A DNA stretch of 64,000 nucleotides from the NCBI GenBank assembly GCA_036250225.1, contig JAPZLL010000003.1:62001-126000 (forward strand), written 5' to 3'. A program made the position numbers and the translations under genes. This DNA comes from Cercophora sp. LCS_1 (Eukaryota > Ascomycota > Sordariomycetes > Sordariales > Lasiosphaeriaceae). Of this stretch, positions 21,954-33,700 are shown piece by piece (within the stretch, counting starts at the first letter, position 1; the number at the start of each line of letters is the position of its first letter). The notes beneath the pieces are model-generated. The model made no database searches and was not told where the DNA came from. It was given only the letters and a program-made list of their open reading frames with translations.

Positions 21954-24641
21954 CTAGGATCTGAGTTGGTCAAGGAGCCTCTGCAATCGTGCCATCGCAC
22001 CCGATTGCGTCTCCTGTACCTCCTCAACCTGATTATGGACGGCGATGAACTCGGCGATCGACTCCAGCAACGGCTGAATGCTGTTCTTTGGGTGGACGCG
22101 GACGAATGTTCCCCGAATCGGGGCTGAGAGGCACAGATAACCGAGCACAATCGAGAGGTAGCCCAGAGCAACGTTAAGGCTGGATTTCTGGATTGAGTCG
22201 GCCTTTTAGGGCAGTCAGCAAACTTGGACTTGTCCAGACGATTGTGTATCAAAACTTACATCTGAAGTCCGCGTGTGATTTTCCGCAAACACGCGAATAA
22301 GACCGACCAAGGCCGAATCAGCCTCCTTTTCCCCGTGCTCCTCCAGACGTCTAGCAGCAGGCGCGTAATAGGCGCAGAAGTTGATCATGACTGCCAACAT
22401 AAGAACAAGCGACTCGTGAACCTTGGCCAAGAACACCTCATTTTCCGTCATCGAATTCAAGATTATGTCAAATGCGCTGCACGCCGACTTTGCTACCTCC
22501 TGAAGTAGATCTTGGTCGACAAACATTTGAGACGCTTCCGAGTTGTTGTTCGTCACGTTGAGTGCAAGCCGCAAGGCTAGACTTTCAAGCTCGTGAAACC
22601 CAGCAACAGGGCGCTGCAATGCCATCTTCAAAGCGCTGACGACAATGGGCACGTATTCACGCGTCCATACCGGGCTAAGCTTGGATTGCATGGCATGGGC
22701 AGAGTGATGTTCGACCAGGTAAAATGCCAGGTAGAAATCCGTTGAATCTTTGCTTGTGGGGAATTCCCAACAGGACTCGTCTGAAGCACCGGCTGAAAGA
22801 ACGGAGAACAAACGATCCGTGACCTTCTTTGTGAAAATACTATCGTCGGTTGAAGAAGGGCCGGGTTGGAGCCTGATTAGATCCAGACACTTAAGTGCGA
22901 CGGTCCGCGGGGACAAGGACGTTGGGGAGCAAGGCTCCCAGATTGGTGATACCAACAGAGAAGCCTTGACGGCTGCAATCAGCCCTTGGACGTGTTTAGA
23001 GGCGTTCTGCTTTCTGTCCTTTGCAACAACAGATATGTCAGTTGCCTCACCAAGAAGCCGACCAAATAGTTCGGTGATATTCTGTTCCAGCAGGTATCGG
23101 ACAAGGTGTACCGATGATGATGCAGCCAAAAGGGTGGCAAGAACTGTGAGAATCGAGTAGGCAGAGATCACATCAATCTCATCCCCAAGAGACTTAAAGA
23201 CTTTGGTATGGTCGCTGTGGTCTCGGAACTGCTGACGGAAGGCCCGGTTGCTGATTTTCTGGGCCAACTCCAACAAGGCACCTCTTCGAAGGGAAGAGGG
23301 TTTTGCCGAGGGCAACCCAATCCGGTCCAGGATATCGTCCATCTCGTCAGCGAAGCGGCTGTTGGCCCCAGCTTGCCGCAGCTCGTGAAGGCTCTTTACG
23401 GCACCTGTGTTTGAGGTTTCCTCATCCTCATCAAGGAATGCAAATGTGTTGATAGTTGAAGCCTTGGGGAGACGTCCAAAGTCGAACATGGATCCGTTGC
23501 CCACGTCCTCGTCAATGCTCCCGAGCCCCATCCCAGCAAAAAGAGGGTCTTCCTCGAACAGCATAGTCCTTTGCTGACTGTATGTGAACCGAGGGCCCCC
23601 CCTCTTTGCCCCAGCAACCGACAGTACAGACTTTGACGTTTGCGAAGACTGTGACCCCGGCGGTGCATCGGGACTAGCATCTCGGAAGTTGATCTCCGCC
23701 GGCTCAATCTTTTCTCTTGGTCTTACCTCGGTGGGAACAGTCGACGGTTGTGAGCTTTCTTCCTCCTCCTCGCTTTCCTCAGCTTGCTCTGCAAGTGCAT
23801 CAATGAGACGCCTTTTTCGCGGGCCTCCGCTGACAGTCCGCTTAGATCCCGAGGGATTCGGTGGAGGAGATAGCCTCTTCCTGTTCACTGGTTGAGATGA
23901 TTTCGATGCCTCGTTGGAAGGACGAATAGGTATGCCTTGCTTGACCCTCGGAGGGCTGTCCAAGCTAACATGCAAATCCACCAAGGCCTTTGATGTCTTT
24001 GCCGAGAAAGGTGCTGTCTGCTGTGGAGCTACATCTTCCATCACAAAATCGCGCTCCGGTGTTTGTGAACGTTTGGGCGCCTGCTTGGCCACTGGTTTTT
24101 GTGCCGGCTTTGGGACTCGCGCAGGCTTTGGGACAACCTCCCTCTCCTCCACGACCTTGGCCCGAACCTTTTTTACTGTAGGTCGGGAAAGTCGTGGAGG
24201 TGAATCGGGAATGTCATATAGATCAGCTTCAACCTTTCGGTCCGAGTAGGTCCGGGTGAGTTTCCGCTTCTTCAATGCGGCATCACCGTCATCCTCCCGC
24301 AACGAAGCCCCCAAGCCCGCCGTTGCAGGGAGAGGTTGGCTTTGTACCTCTTTGGAAACCCTGGGTTGCGCCGGTTTGGTGCCCCTATTGACACTTCGAT
24401 CGGTCGCGCTGGTACTCCCGATAACGAGCTTAGATTTGGAGGAAGGGACTACAGGGCGCGATCGGGGTCCGGGTTCTGGAGAACTCGAATGTGAGACTGA
24501 GGTGCGGCTTGTGCCCGAGGGCTCAGTTGCTGAATCGGCAGTCTTCGAGCCCTCATTAGGTATCGTAGGTGTCCTTTTATTTGTAGATTTGCCATATGTG
24601 ATCGTCCGCTTTCTCGGGGGAAATTCGTACAAGTCGTTCAT
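21954..24641 (-). CDS. wpl1: Wapl/Wpl1-type cohesin release factor
   Basis: Nuclear protein that opens cohesin rings and removes them from chromosomes, acting with Pds5. Exons 24641-22260 and 22202-21954 give 876 aa; the junction is phase 0 and joins RTSD to ADSIQKSSLNV. The N-terminal 350 residues are disordered, rich in Ser, Pro, Lys and Arg, and begin with the conserved RKRTITYGK. The C-terminal half is the helical WAPL domain (about 410-870), beginning near KSLHELRQAGANSRFADEMDDILDRI and including a typical ALLELAQKISNRAFRQQFR helix. The start is the first ATG of the frame and sits immediately before the conserved basic motif. A basic, phosphorylation-prone N-terminus is normal for the family. 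Fungal members are often annotated only as hypothetical WAPL-domain proteins. Confidence 0.92.
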
Positions 24642-25572
24642 CTTGGGTGAAAGCAGAGGCGGCGAGCGCTGTGTCGGTGAGAATGCAGTTCAATTGCGCA
24701 AATAGGTTTGGCGCGCCGGATTCATGTCCGCATCTCGATGTTTGAGGGAGGAAACCACGATTGGAGATGTGTGGTTCAAGCCGGCGCGTCAAGGGAACGA
24801 CGGGGATATGTTGCTCTCTTTGAACACGGATTGGAGAAGGAGCGAGCCGGTAGGTCAGGACAGCTCCTTTATGTAAGATATGACGCGAAACTGGACGCCG
24901 TCAGAGGTAGGCGGGTAGACGCAGTGGCTTGACGGCTGGGATGAAATGTTTGTTTGCCCTTTGTTTGCCGAGCAGCTTGAGTCGCGAAATGTGATCAGTT
25001 TCACGGCGTCAATCCCGTGTTTTTTTGGTTACAGCCTTGACGACGTCGCCCCGCCTCATTCTCATTCCAAACCCCTGCAGAGTATGGCCCGTGCACGACG
25101 TTTGGCGGGACGTGGGTTCGCCAAGCTGTGGAGAGCAACAGTGGCTGACTGGGTGGGGATTCAAGGGACGCCTGGCTTGTCTGAAGGTGAGGAACTGGAT
25201 TTCTTCTGCATGCAATTTTTCTCTCAAATATCCAATTTCTCTGTGACACCTGGGGCATCCTCAAAGTATCTATATTTTCCAGGTAAGAGGTTTTGAGTCG
25301 TTATCAGAACATGTGCATTGTTGTATAGCAACTTATACAAAGTTCCTCGCCCGAGTCTCAGTCCCGCCGCTGTTGGAGACCGGCGGATGCCGCCTCTACC
25401 CTCGGGACTCGAAGAAACCCATCCTGACAACGATTCTACCTTCTCCTCTTTCCCCCCCCATTCCCAATCTGATATCCATATTACGGGCAACACCACCATC
25501 ATAAAACTTCTCATCCTTCATCTGCAGTTTCCCATTCTTTACTAACACTGCGCCTTCCAGAAGCCGTCAAGG
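24642..25572. other. Divergent promoter of Wapl and UPRT
   Basis: 931 bases between two divergently transcribed starts. The last 200 bases before 25573 are C/T-rich, as expected for a fungal leader. No gene is seen. Confidence 0.5.
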
Positions 25573-26412
25573 ATGGCTGCCCAATCTAACAACAGCGCAT
25601 GTGCCCCTACCCGCCCAGTAGGGCCCGACTATCGTTCTGAGAGCCAGAAGCCTGCTGCAACCGTTTCTACAGGCATTGATATTGAGACAGTCACTGTTCT
25701 CCCCCAGACCCCTCAGCTTATTGCTCTCCTCACGTGCGTGGTTTCCACTCGGTCGGCATAGTTTTTGGCTTACCTGGGATAGAATCATCCGTGACAAGAA
25801 CACGGACCGCGGGGATTTCATCTTTTACTCTAATCGTATTATTCGACTCCTTGTTGAGGAGGGTCTGAACCATCTGCCCACCATCGAGCACACAGTGACG
25901 ACGCCAGTTGGCCGTCCCTATGATGGCCTCTCGTTTCAAGGCAAGATCTGCGGTGTGTCCATCATGCGAGCCGGCGAGGCCATGGAGCAGGGGCTGCGGG
26001 ACTGCTGCCGCTCCGTTAGAATCGGCAAGATCTTGATCCAGCGTGATGAGGAGACGGCACAGCCCAAGCTCTTTTACGACAAGCTCCCCGAGGACATTGC
26101 GGAACGATGGGTTCTTCTTTTGGACCCCATGTTTGCGACTGGCGGTTCTGCGATAATGGCGGTGGAGGTTCTCAAGTCGCGGGGCGTCCCAGAGGAGCGC
26201 ATTCTGTTCCTCAATCTGATCGCCAGTCCTGAGGGCACCAGGAACTTTGCCTCCAAGTTTCCTAAGCTTCGTGTGGTTACCGCCTTTGTGGATGCGGGGC
26301 TTGACGAGAAGAAGTACGAGTCCCCGGTTCGAGCACATTGTGCCTGCTAACCCAGAGTAGTTATATCATTCCGGGCCTTGGCGACTTTGGTGATAGGTAC
26401 TATACCAGGTGA
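25573..26412 (+). CDS. FUR1: Uracil phosphoribosyltransferase
   Basis: Salvage enzyme making UMP from uracil and PRPP. Exons 25573-25733, 25783-26313 and 26361-26412 give 247 aa, the usual fungal length. The PRPP-binding loop is LLDPMFATGGSAIMAV (about 161-176), preceded by CGVSIMRAGEAMEQGL. The family's C-terminal uracil-binding segment YIIPGLGDFGDRYYTR appears only after splicing the last intron, which has donor GTACGA, branch site GCTAAC and acceptor TAG; the junction makes an Asn in EKNYIIPG. Read without this splice the protein would end early in SPVRAHCAC and lack the uracil site. In yeasts with the URC pathway the UPRT gene is called URC6 and is needed for uracil degradation. URC1 lies about 2 kb downstream. 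Confidence 0.95.
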
Positions 26413-26739
26413 GAAACTAAAGGTTGCTTGGTTCGCATTTTAGGGTTGGCGGCGTTATAGTGGGTGCCAGTCCTTGATACCCAAAATGAAGCAACAATTA
26501 TTATTACACAGCAACGCTGGAAAATATCGTACAAGGTCTGCTTCTTCTGAGAGGCCAATGCCTTGGGCGCACCGGTGCTCCTGGACTGTGACTGTTTGAC
26601 TGTAGCCTGTTTTTGTTTGTCATTTTTGATTACGCTGTGCTGTGACCGCAATGAGCAGATACAATGCCCCATGCTCCCATATGACTCCAGAAATGCCACA
26701 ACGATGTGCTCGATTGTTCTGTAACCCTTAGTGGCGGAC
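26413..26739. other. Convergent intergenic region between UPRT and Elf1
   Basis: 327 bases of shared 3' sequence. It contains AT-rich patches such as a run of AATTATTATTA near 26506-26516. No gene is seen. Confidence 0.5.
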
Positions 26740-27317
26740 TCAGTCATAGTCATCGTCGTCCGCCACCACTCCCTCGTCTCCGTACCCTCTTTCGTCATCT
26801 TCATCGTCATATGCGTCCGCCTTTTCTTTTTGCCGCCCACTCATCAACCTTCGCCCAGAGCCCCTGGAGTCGTCATTTGCACCCCCTTCCTGTGCGACAG
26901 CATCTGTCCAAGTCAGCAATGCCCAGAGGGTTTCGGAAAGAAAGACAATGCTTACCAGCGGCATCTACCCACTCGCTGTAGACATCAACGGCTGCGGAAA
27001 GATCTATTAACCGAGTATCAGCTCTTTACCCCACGATAGTCCATGGATCTGTCTCTCATACAGTTGATTCCGCATTGGAATTTCTGACCGCAGATTTTGC
27101 AATCTAGTTGGCCAACACCCGCCTTCTTATCCAGCTTGACGGTTACCGATCGCTCGTGGTTGCAGAAGAGACACGTGAATACGCTGGGCAAGGGGTCTTT
27201 CTGTAAGAAGCAAAAACGTCAGTATATGCCCCCTGGCTCAAATTACAAAGATGTTCTTCAGAATGACATTACCTTCTTAGGCCCTTGGGGCTTTCGAGAG
27301 CTCTTGCGCTTGCCCAT
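26740..27317 (-). CDS. ELF1: Transcription elongation factor Elf1
   Basis: Small zinc-ribbon protein that travels with RNA polymerase II and helps it through nucleosomes. Exons 27317-27273, 27200-27062, 27003-26956 and 26903-26740 give 131 aa. The basic N-terminus MGKRKSSRKPQGPKK is typical. The zinc ribbon has CLFC (in VFTCLFCNHERSVTV) and CKIC (in LDCKICGQKFQC), supplying four Cys ligands. After the core YLSAAVDVYSEWVDA the protein has an acidic tail ending DDDDYD, present in fungal members. All three introns (60-70 nt or fewer) have standard donors, and every junction restores the frame; a GCTGAC branch site precedes the last acceptor. Several exons are under 50 nt, so automatic gene finders could miss it. 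It sits between UPRT and URC1 on the opposite strand, with no functional link I can see. Confidence 0.94.
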
Positions 27318-28471
27318 CTCGGCGTCAACGGTTGGCGCAGTTAAGGTTACCGAACGATTACCCTCGTCACAATATCGCAATACGTGCAGGCCTTGTGCGC
27401 AAACATTCGGTGTTCAGCGTGGGATTGCCACAAGTACGTTTGACGGAAAACGCGCTGCTAGAACCTGTCTGGGACGCGATTTGCCCCGCCAAGGTGTAAA
27501 GGTGAAGGTCGAATTGACGGTGTCAAGCAAAGAGAGGCCCCCACTTGGCAACGAAGTTTCCCATTCTCTGTGGCCCGTGCGGAAGTTTCATACCTGGCCC
27601 TTGTCAAACGATAAGCTCTGATAAACAGGGGTTAAATCCTTATCAATGACGAAAGTGAGGCACCGATGAGCAGACGATCAAAGACACAACTCGAGTTAAC
27701 CCGGATATAACCGAACAAGAGAACGCTTCCTGAAGTGAAACCATCTTCTAAGCAATACAGTATATGTTCTTTCTATCTTTCAGCACTCTCCTGTGGCTCA
27801 GCGTTGCTGTTGATAATCATCCATCAGGATCGGGGAGCCGTCGCCAAGAAGCTTGGCATCTCCGCAACCGAAGCTCCCCTGTCCGCCTGGCAAGCCAAGA
27901 AGGCACATAATCAGGAGCAAGCTCTCACCGTCCCCGCACACCTACGTGTAGCATAGATACGTGGTTGACGCCCAAACGCAGAGACGTGAGCCGCGGAAGC
28001 TGCCCGATTGAGGTATCGTCTTTGGCTCTCATTGTGGAGCCAATTCATCAGCCCAGGCAACTTACTTACGTATCGGGATTCCACAAGCATGCCGAACCCC
28101 TGCCCATCGATCACCTGGTGCATGCCAGCTGGGCAGCTGCTTTCCGGTTCCGACCGCCGGGGATACACCACAGAGCTCAAAAAGTAGGTGAACAAACAGA
28201 CCTGTTCTTTCTCTCCTTTTTCTGTTTTGACTCTCCTGCGTACGAGCCTCAACGTTGTATCGTTGCGTCCGCCCCAGAAACCCGATTCCCGTCCCGGTCC
28301 TCGTGACGTATCACTCTTGCGCTTGCCCTACCGTTACCAGGAAACAGCTCGGGAATAGCGGGTGTTGTTGCTATCATTGTCGCCGCTGGTTGTCTCTACT
28401 TTGCTTACGGAAATATCCTGTCGCATTTGTTTGCTTGTGACACCCAACCCACCCACACCTCCGGCACCACC
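27318..28471. other. Divergent promoter of Elf1 and URC1
   Basis: 1.15 kb between two divergently transcribed starts. A plus-strand frame near 27735-27956 is short and unsupported. The stretch just before 28472 is rich in C and A and looks like a leader. Confidence 0.5.
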
Positions 28472-30731
28472 ATGACGACCGATATGGATGAGCTGCGGGA
28501 CCTGGTCAAGACGGTGGCCCAAGGGCAGACGTCGATCCTGACAGCGATCGAATCGGTATCTGAGCGTGTCAAAAAGCTAGAGTTGGAACAGCAGCAGGGG
28601 AGTGCTAACAGGGCTGAGGATGGTGATGGTGCTGCCGGACGGTCTGCCACACCCCTCGTTGCCGGCTTCTCCAAGACGCCGCCGCTTCTCCCGGCTGATG
28701 CGGGCTCACAGTCGCCGCCGTCGCATTCGATATCACCAGCCCAGGATGGCTCGTCGGCGTTCACCTCGCGTATCATCCTCACCACGTACCCGAAGCAGAT
28801 CGGCATCAAGCCGCTCCCGATGGAGTGGGGCCACTCGGACCCCCTGAAGCGCGGCCCCGTCGCCGTGTCCCGAGCCCCGAACACGATCCGGAGACGGAAC
28901 GCGATCGGCGCCCACGGCGGCTCGTACTCTATCTACTATGCGCTGGCCGTGGGTAGCAATGAGCTCAAGGCAGACCATCGCCCGGATTTTACAAACACGG
29001 AGCCTGCGGTAAACATCGGCCCCTTTCCGCAATGGGGTGACAAGAAGAAGATCGTGGCAATGGACCCCTGGGGACACCAGGCTCCTTGGTTGTTCAAGGA
29101 TGCAATCGATAAAGAGGGTGGTATGTTTACCTGGCTGTCGTCTGTCCGTTCGCCGAGGATAGAATGTCTAACGCTTGGCAGTCGACCTCCGGCCGACCAT
29201 TGCCATCACCAAGGCCCACATGAAGCTTCCCGAGCTCGAGGATAGTGTCAAGAGCGGAAGATTGGTGCCGGACGGAAAAGTGTGCCTTAACGAGATGGGC
29301 GAGCTTGCTGTGACCAAGTTCGCAGTTGAGCCCGTGTGGTATCTGCCAGGCGTCGCTGAGCGATTCGGGATCGATGAGGGGACACTACGAAGGTCCCTAT
29401 TTGAGCATACCGGTGGAATGTACCCCGAGGTTGGTTGAACCGAGCCATACTGGCGTGACATGTACTGATGCGGCGCCCAGTTGATCACTCGCGGCGATAT
29501 CAAGGTTTTCCTGCCGCCGATTGGTAAGGCATTGTGGCTCCGGGCTGCAGTCCCCGCTGCTCCTTATCGTGCCAATGGTCTGACCTTTCCCAGGCGGCTT
29601 GACAGTCTACGTCTTCGGAGACCCGGCGAGGATGTCCGACCCATCGAAACGGCTTGCGTTGCGCATCCACGACGAGGTATGACCTCCGCTCCGGAGACGG
29701 CCCAGTCGAGACTGGCTCAGCTGACACGGCTCACACCCACAGTGCAATGGCAGCGACGTGTTCGGCTCCGATATTTGCACCTGCAGGCCCTACCTTATCT
29801 TTGGCATTGAGGAGGCTGTCAAGGAAGCACAGAACGGCGGCAGTGGCGTTGTGATCTACTTCCGCAAAGAAGGCCGTGCCCTTGGAGAAGTAACAAAGGT
29901 ACGAAAGGACCCCTGTATCGCTCTCTTGAAAGCGTGTGTAGCTGACCTGGTTGTAGTACTGTATGTCGCAGCCCGGAGGCCCCGTTGCCCATGTCCTCTA
30001 TAAACACAAGGTGCCCCTCATCTAACCGAGATCTCGTAGTGGTGTACAACGCCAGGAAACGCGGGGAAGATCGTGCGTCGGACTATTTCAAGCGGACCGA
30101 AAACATTGCCGGTGTCAAGGACATGCGCTTCCAGGCCCTGATGCCCGACATCCTGCACTGGCTGGGTATCACCAAGATTGACAGGATGCTGAGCATGAGC
30201 AAGTGAGTTGTACCACGGCGTGCTCTGATGCTGGCACCCGCGCTTCGTTGTTTCCTTCTCTAACACATCTTGTTTGTCCAGCATGAAACACGATGCCATC
30301 GTAGGCCAAGGGTGAGTGAGCACAGAGACAAGAGACACCGCCACTGGCGCTCCGCCGCTTCCGGAGACGAAGATCCTAACCTGTGACACCCATTAGCATT
30401 CCGATTCACGAGCGAGTTGAGCTCCCAGAGTCTTGGATTCCCGCCGACTCGAGGGTGGAGATCGACGCCAAGATTACAGCTGGTAGGAAGAGTTGTTTCT
30501 TTTTTGTTCTTGACCCCGCTGCTGCTGCGTTGGCCGTGTGGTTGGAGTGGGATTGAGGTTGACAAAACCCCTCGCAGGCTACTTCACGACAGGACACCGA
30601 ATGACGGCCGACGAGCTCAAGGCTGTGCAGGGACGGATATGGGAAGAGTAAGCCACCCCCCATTGAACCAAGAATATTTTTCAACGAATGGAAAAGCCCA
30701 GGGCTGACGTTACTCCAGCATCGACCACTAA
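28472..30731 (+). CDS. URC1: URC1, GTP cyclohydrolase II-like uracil catabolism protein
   Basis: Member of the GTP cyclohydrolase II superfamily required for the URC route of uracil degradation in yeasts; the exact reaction was not settled to my knowledge. Eleven exons: 28472-29120, 29182-29429, 29481-29523, 29594-29676, 29743-29898, 29957-29960, 30040-30202, 30282-30311, 30397-30482, 30578-30647 and 30719-30731, giving 514 aa. The N-terminal 110 residues form a coiled coil then a Ser/Pro-rich linker. The N-terminal GTP-cyclohydrolase-associated domain follows (SRIILTTYPKQIGIKPLPMEWG, GGSYSIYYALAVG). The catalytic-type domain has CNGSDVFGSDICTC, matching the three zinc Cys of GTP cyclohydrolase II, then YFRKEGRALGEVTK-YLVYNARKRG. 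The sixth exon is only 4 nt; without it the frame breaks. The end IWEDIDH is formed by a 13-nt last exon. Confidence 0.9.
29957..29960 (+). other. URC1: Four-nucleotide microexon of URC1
   Basis: The bases TACT are flanked by an acceptor (TTGTAG, branch GCTGAC) and a perfect donor (GTATGT). The next intron ends in a CTAACC branch site and CGTAG. Including the four bases joins GEVTK to YLVYNARKRG, as in related proteins. Skipping them shifts the frame. Reading through instead gives an extra 18 residues and then a stop. Confidence 0.75.
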
Positions 30732-33700
30732 GGTGCCTCCTTCATGTGTCTCGGAGCTCCAGGACACTGCATCTTGCATTCGCTAAGTGTTGTATTCGTC
30801 GGTCACTCGAGTCACACGTCGTCGTTTTTTGGGGTTATGGGGGGTCAGAAAGAGGGTGTGTCTCCAGGAAAGGAGTTTTGGCCAATGTGCTTTGCACGTC
30901 AAGCCACGAGGCCGGCGGTCATACTAGAATCCACTTTTTTGCTGCCTTTTTTTTCTCGTTCTTCTCTCTTGTCGCAGATTGGATACCTACACAAGGAGTT
31001 GAGCAAATGATGTTATTTTTTTTTTTGGAAAAGCCTCCCCCGTGAACTGCATGCTCGTTGCCCGTTTTGGATCAAGTCTGGGAGGCATAGAGTCCCTAGG
31101 CGCCCCCTGTCTACAACCGTCGTGATGCAGCTCCCCCACGGGGTAACCAGGCAGGCCTGCCTGGGCCGACACTTGTTTCCAGGCGCCCGTCAATCAGACA
31201 GCCTGGTGCTCAACTGCGCAGGCAAGGAGAGAAACACAGCACGGGCCAGATGAGAAGAGACAAAAAAACTCGTCGAGGTCACGCGGTCTGAGAAATCCGT
31301 GCCACGCTGTCTTGCTGCTCTGCGGATTGTTGGGGGCACGGCACCGTCAGATTGGGGGTGCTGGCTCCAATTGGAGAGCACCGGGCTGTGTTTTGCCTTG
31401 GTGAGCAACGTATTCAACAGTGATCCCAGGCGAGCAGACAGATCCCCAACTTTTTTTTTTAGTCTCAGAAGATCTGGGATCGGTGAACAGAAAAAAAGTC
31501 TTGGATGGGGTCTTGGGTTTGTTGGATATTCCCTGTTTCCTGAATCACAAGACCGCCATTTTGGTCTGGGGCGTGTAAGTGGACAGCCGGCCGGCTACCG
31601 GTGAACGACAGGCGACCGGAAGGAGCGTTCCGCACCATGGTGACACGGCGACGCAAGATCGAAAAAAAAAACTTTGGATTACACACACTTTTCTCCATCG
31701 GCCGGGTCCGACCAATTACTCGGGTAAGTATCCGAGGCTTGGGGATGTCTGTTTGTGTGTCTGTGTGATGCCATTCGATGATGCCTTGTTCACACCGACT
31801 GAACGCGGGGAGATGAGAGATCACGGCACTAGGCTTCTGACATCGTTGTTTTGTTCAGACCGGGCAGGGGTACGCGAGAAGGAAGTTTGGTACGCGAAAT
31901 TTTGGGATAAACAACTGTTTGGCAACAACAATGAATAATCGCCGATCATGCCGGCGGCCACCCCGCACGCCTCCCGGAGTTGAGGTGGGATCTCTCACCG
32001 ATCGAACGCGGGACTTCACTCATCATTTGGATGATGGCGACATGATGAGAGAGTCAATTGAATGACATGGCATCATGGCAATGGGATGGTGAGAAAGTTA
32101 GAGCCGAAAGAGCCGCTCCCCGGCCGTTTCCTCCCGTCTCTCTCCCGCTCCTTTCCACGGCTTCCCGCGTGGCTAGGCCCCTTGGTCCAATCCCGCCATC
32201 TGCCTCCCACCCAAGGCGGCGGGATTGATGTGACTGATTGAGTTTTGAAAGGGTTTCTAGAAGTCGTCGAGTGATACGGGTCAATGAGAATTGTCTCAAG
32301 CCGGAGAATACAGAGGGGTTCGGTTTGGGGGCGCAGCTTGACCAGAGAATAGAATCGCGCAACAATCTGCCCATCGGCATGCCCTTTTTTCTCGCGAGCC
32401 AGCATTAGTATGTGTAGCTGTCTCAAATGGGATCGAGATGGCGATATCCCATTCCCATTTGCCCATCGCTGGGGAAAATCGCGCAAGACAACGTGTTTTT
32501 TCTTCGTCTTCTCTTGCCATTGCACCGAGGCATTCGCAAGTTTGATCTATGTGCACGCTTGAGTCACGACGCCAGTCAAGGTTTTCGTCTGTATGCACCC
32601 CATCGAAGGCGTTTCTTGTTGCTCAACCTCCTTCCCCACGGATACGTACGGTAGAAATCCCCTTACTGAGAGACGCGCGGATGGCTTCGCATGATTCGCT
32701 GCTTCGCTGCAGGCCGTGCAATTTGTCCATCAATCATCGAGATCTGTCGGGCATCCGTCTCCCAGCAAAAGCAAACATGCTGCGGGCGCCGACGTGGAGA
32801 GCAGGAGGCTACCCATGGTCGCAGCAGTGAGAGGTCGCCCTGGGTCGTCCTGCAGGCTGACGCGCAGCGATCCCGGAATCAGTTGACAGTCAGAGGGAGA
32901 AAACGCTGCCATCGTTGGCCGGTAACAACTGAGCTTCAACGAGTCGCAAGAGGCGGGCTAGGTAGTCAGCTTGCAGTCGGCTGTCCAGAGTGGTGTGCGA
33001 GTGTCGAAGCCGTCGTCTGCGATGCCGCTTCCGCCGCTGTCAACTGACGAACCGCCATCCGATAAGGCCGGCAGCTGTCCAAGAGCACTGTCCTTGCGAT
33101 GGTGGAGTGATACATCGCTGGTTAGCGCGGTGTGCCTGGCAATCTGGGTATTCCTGTGGGGTTGCCCTGGTGTTCCTGGTGAAGTTTATTGCCTCGCCCC
33201 CCTCCTTCGCTGTTTCGACAATGGACGGCGTCGTGACCACGCTATTCGGGGACAGCGCACTATATCCAGACAGCCAGCCGGGCCTGGGCGTGCTGGCCAT
33301 GGGCCGGCACCGTCGGCCGTCAGTCTGGGCTGTCCAACCACGCCCGCTGGCTGCATGTTCCAGCGTCCATTTCCCTGAAGTGTCACGCCTTGAGTGGCTG
33401 GCGGTCGTTGTGGAGGGGCTTCTGTACCCCACTTGCGCCTGTCTAGAAGCCTGACCGGGGTTACGCTTGGCCACCCTCTCGCCCGTCTGCTTTGCATCGA
33501 CAGTTGGACCGGTCTGCATGCACTGCTCTTGGTTCGATGCGTCTGGTTCGTCTGGCCTGTCTGGGATGGGCTGGATGCCCAAAACCCCGAATCTGGGACA
33601 GCACACTGGCCCTCGCCCTCCATTCAGGCACCCACCCCTCTGCCACGCTCTGCCACCCCCCATACAACCCCCCAACAACCCCCAGGCAACACGCCCTCTT

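Noticed and set aside
26314..26349. UPRT reading through to the stop at about 26350
   Set aside because: This loses the conserved uracil-binding C-terminus, which is restored by splicing at GTACGA.
27735..27956. 73-codon plus-strand frame upstream of URC1
   Set aside because: Short, no family resemblance, and within a divergent promoter region.
29957..30010. Longer URC1 exon 6 running through to AAG at 30010
   Set aside because: It would insert 18 unrelated residues, and the next acceptor at 30040 would then be out of frame.
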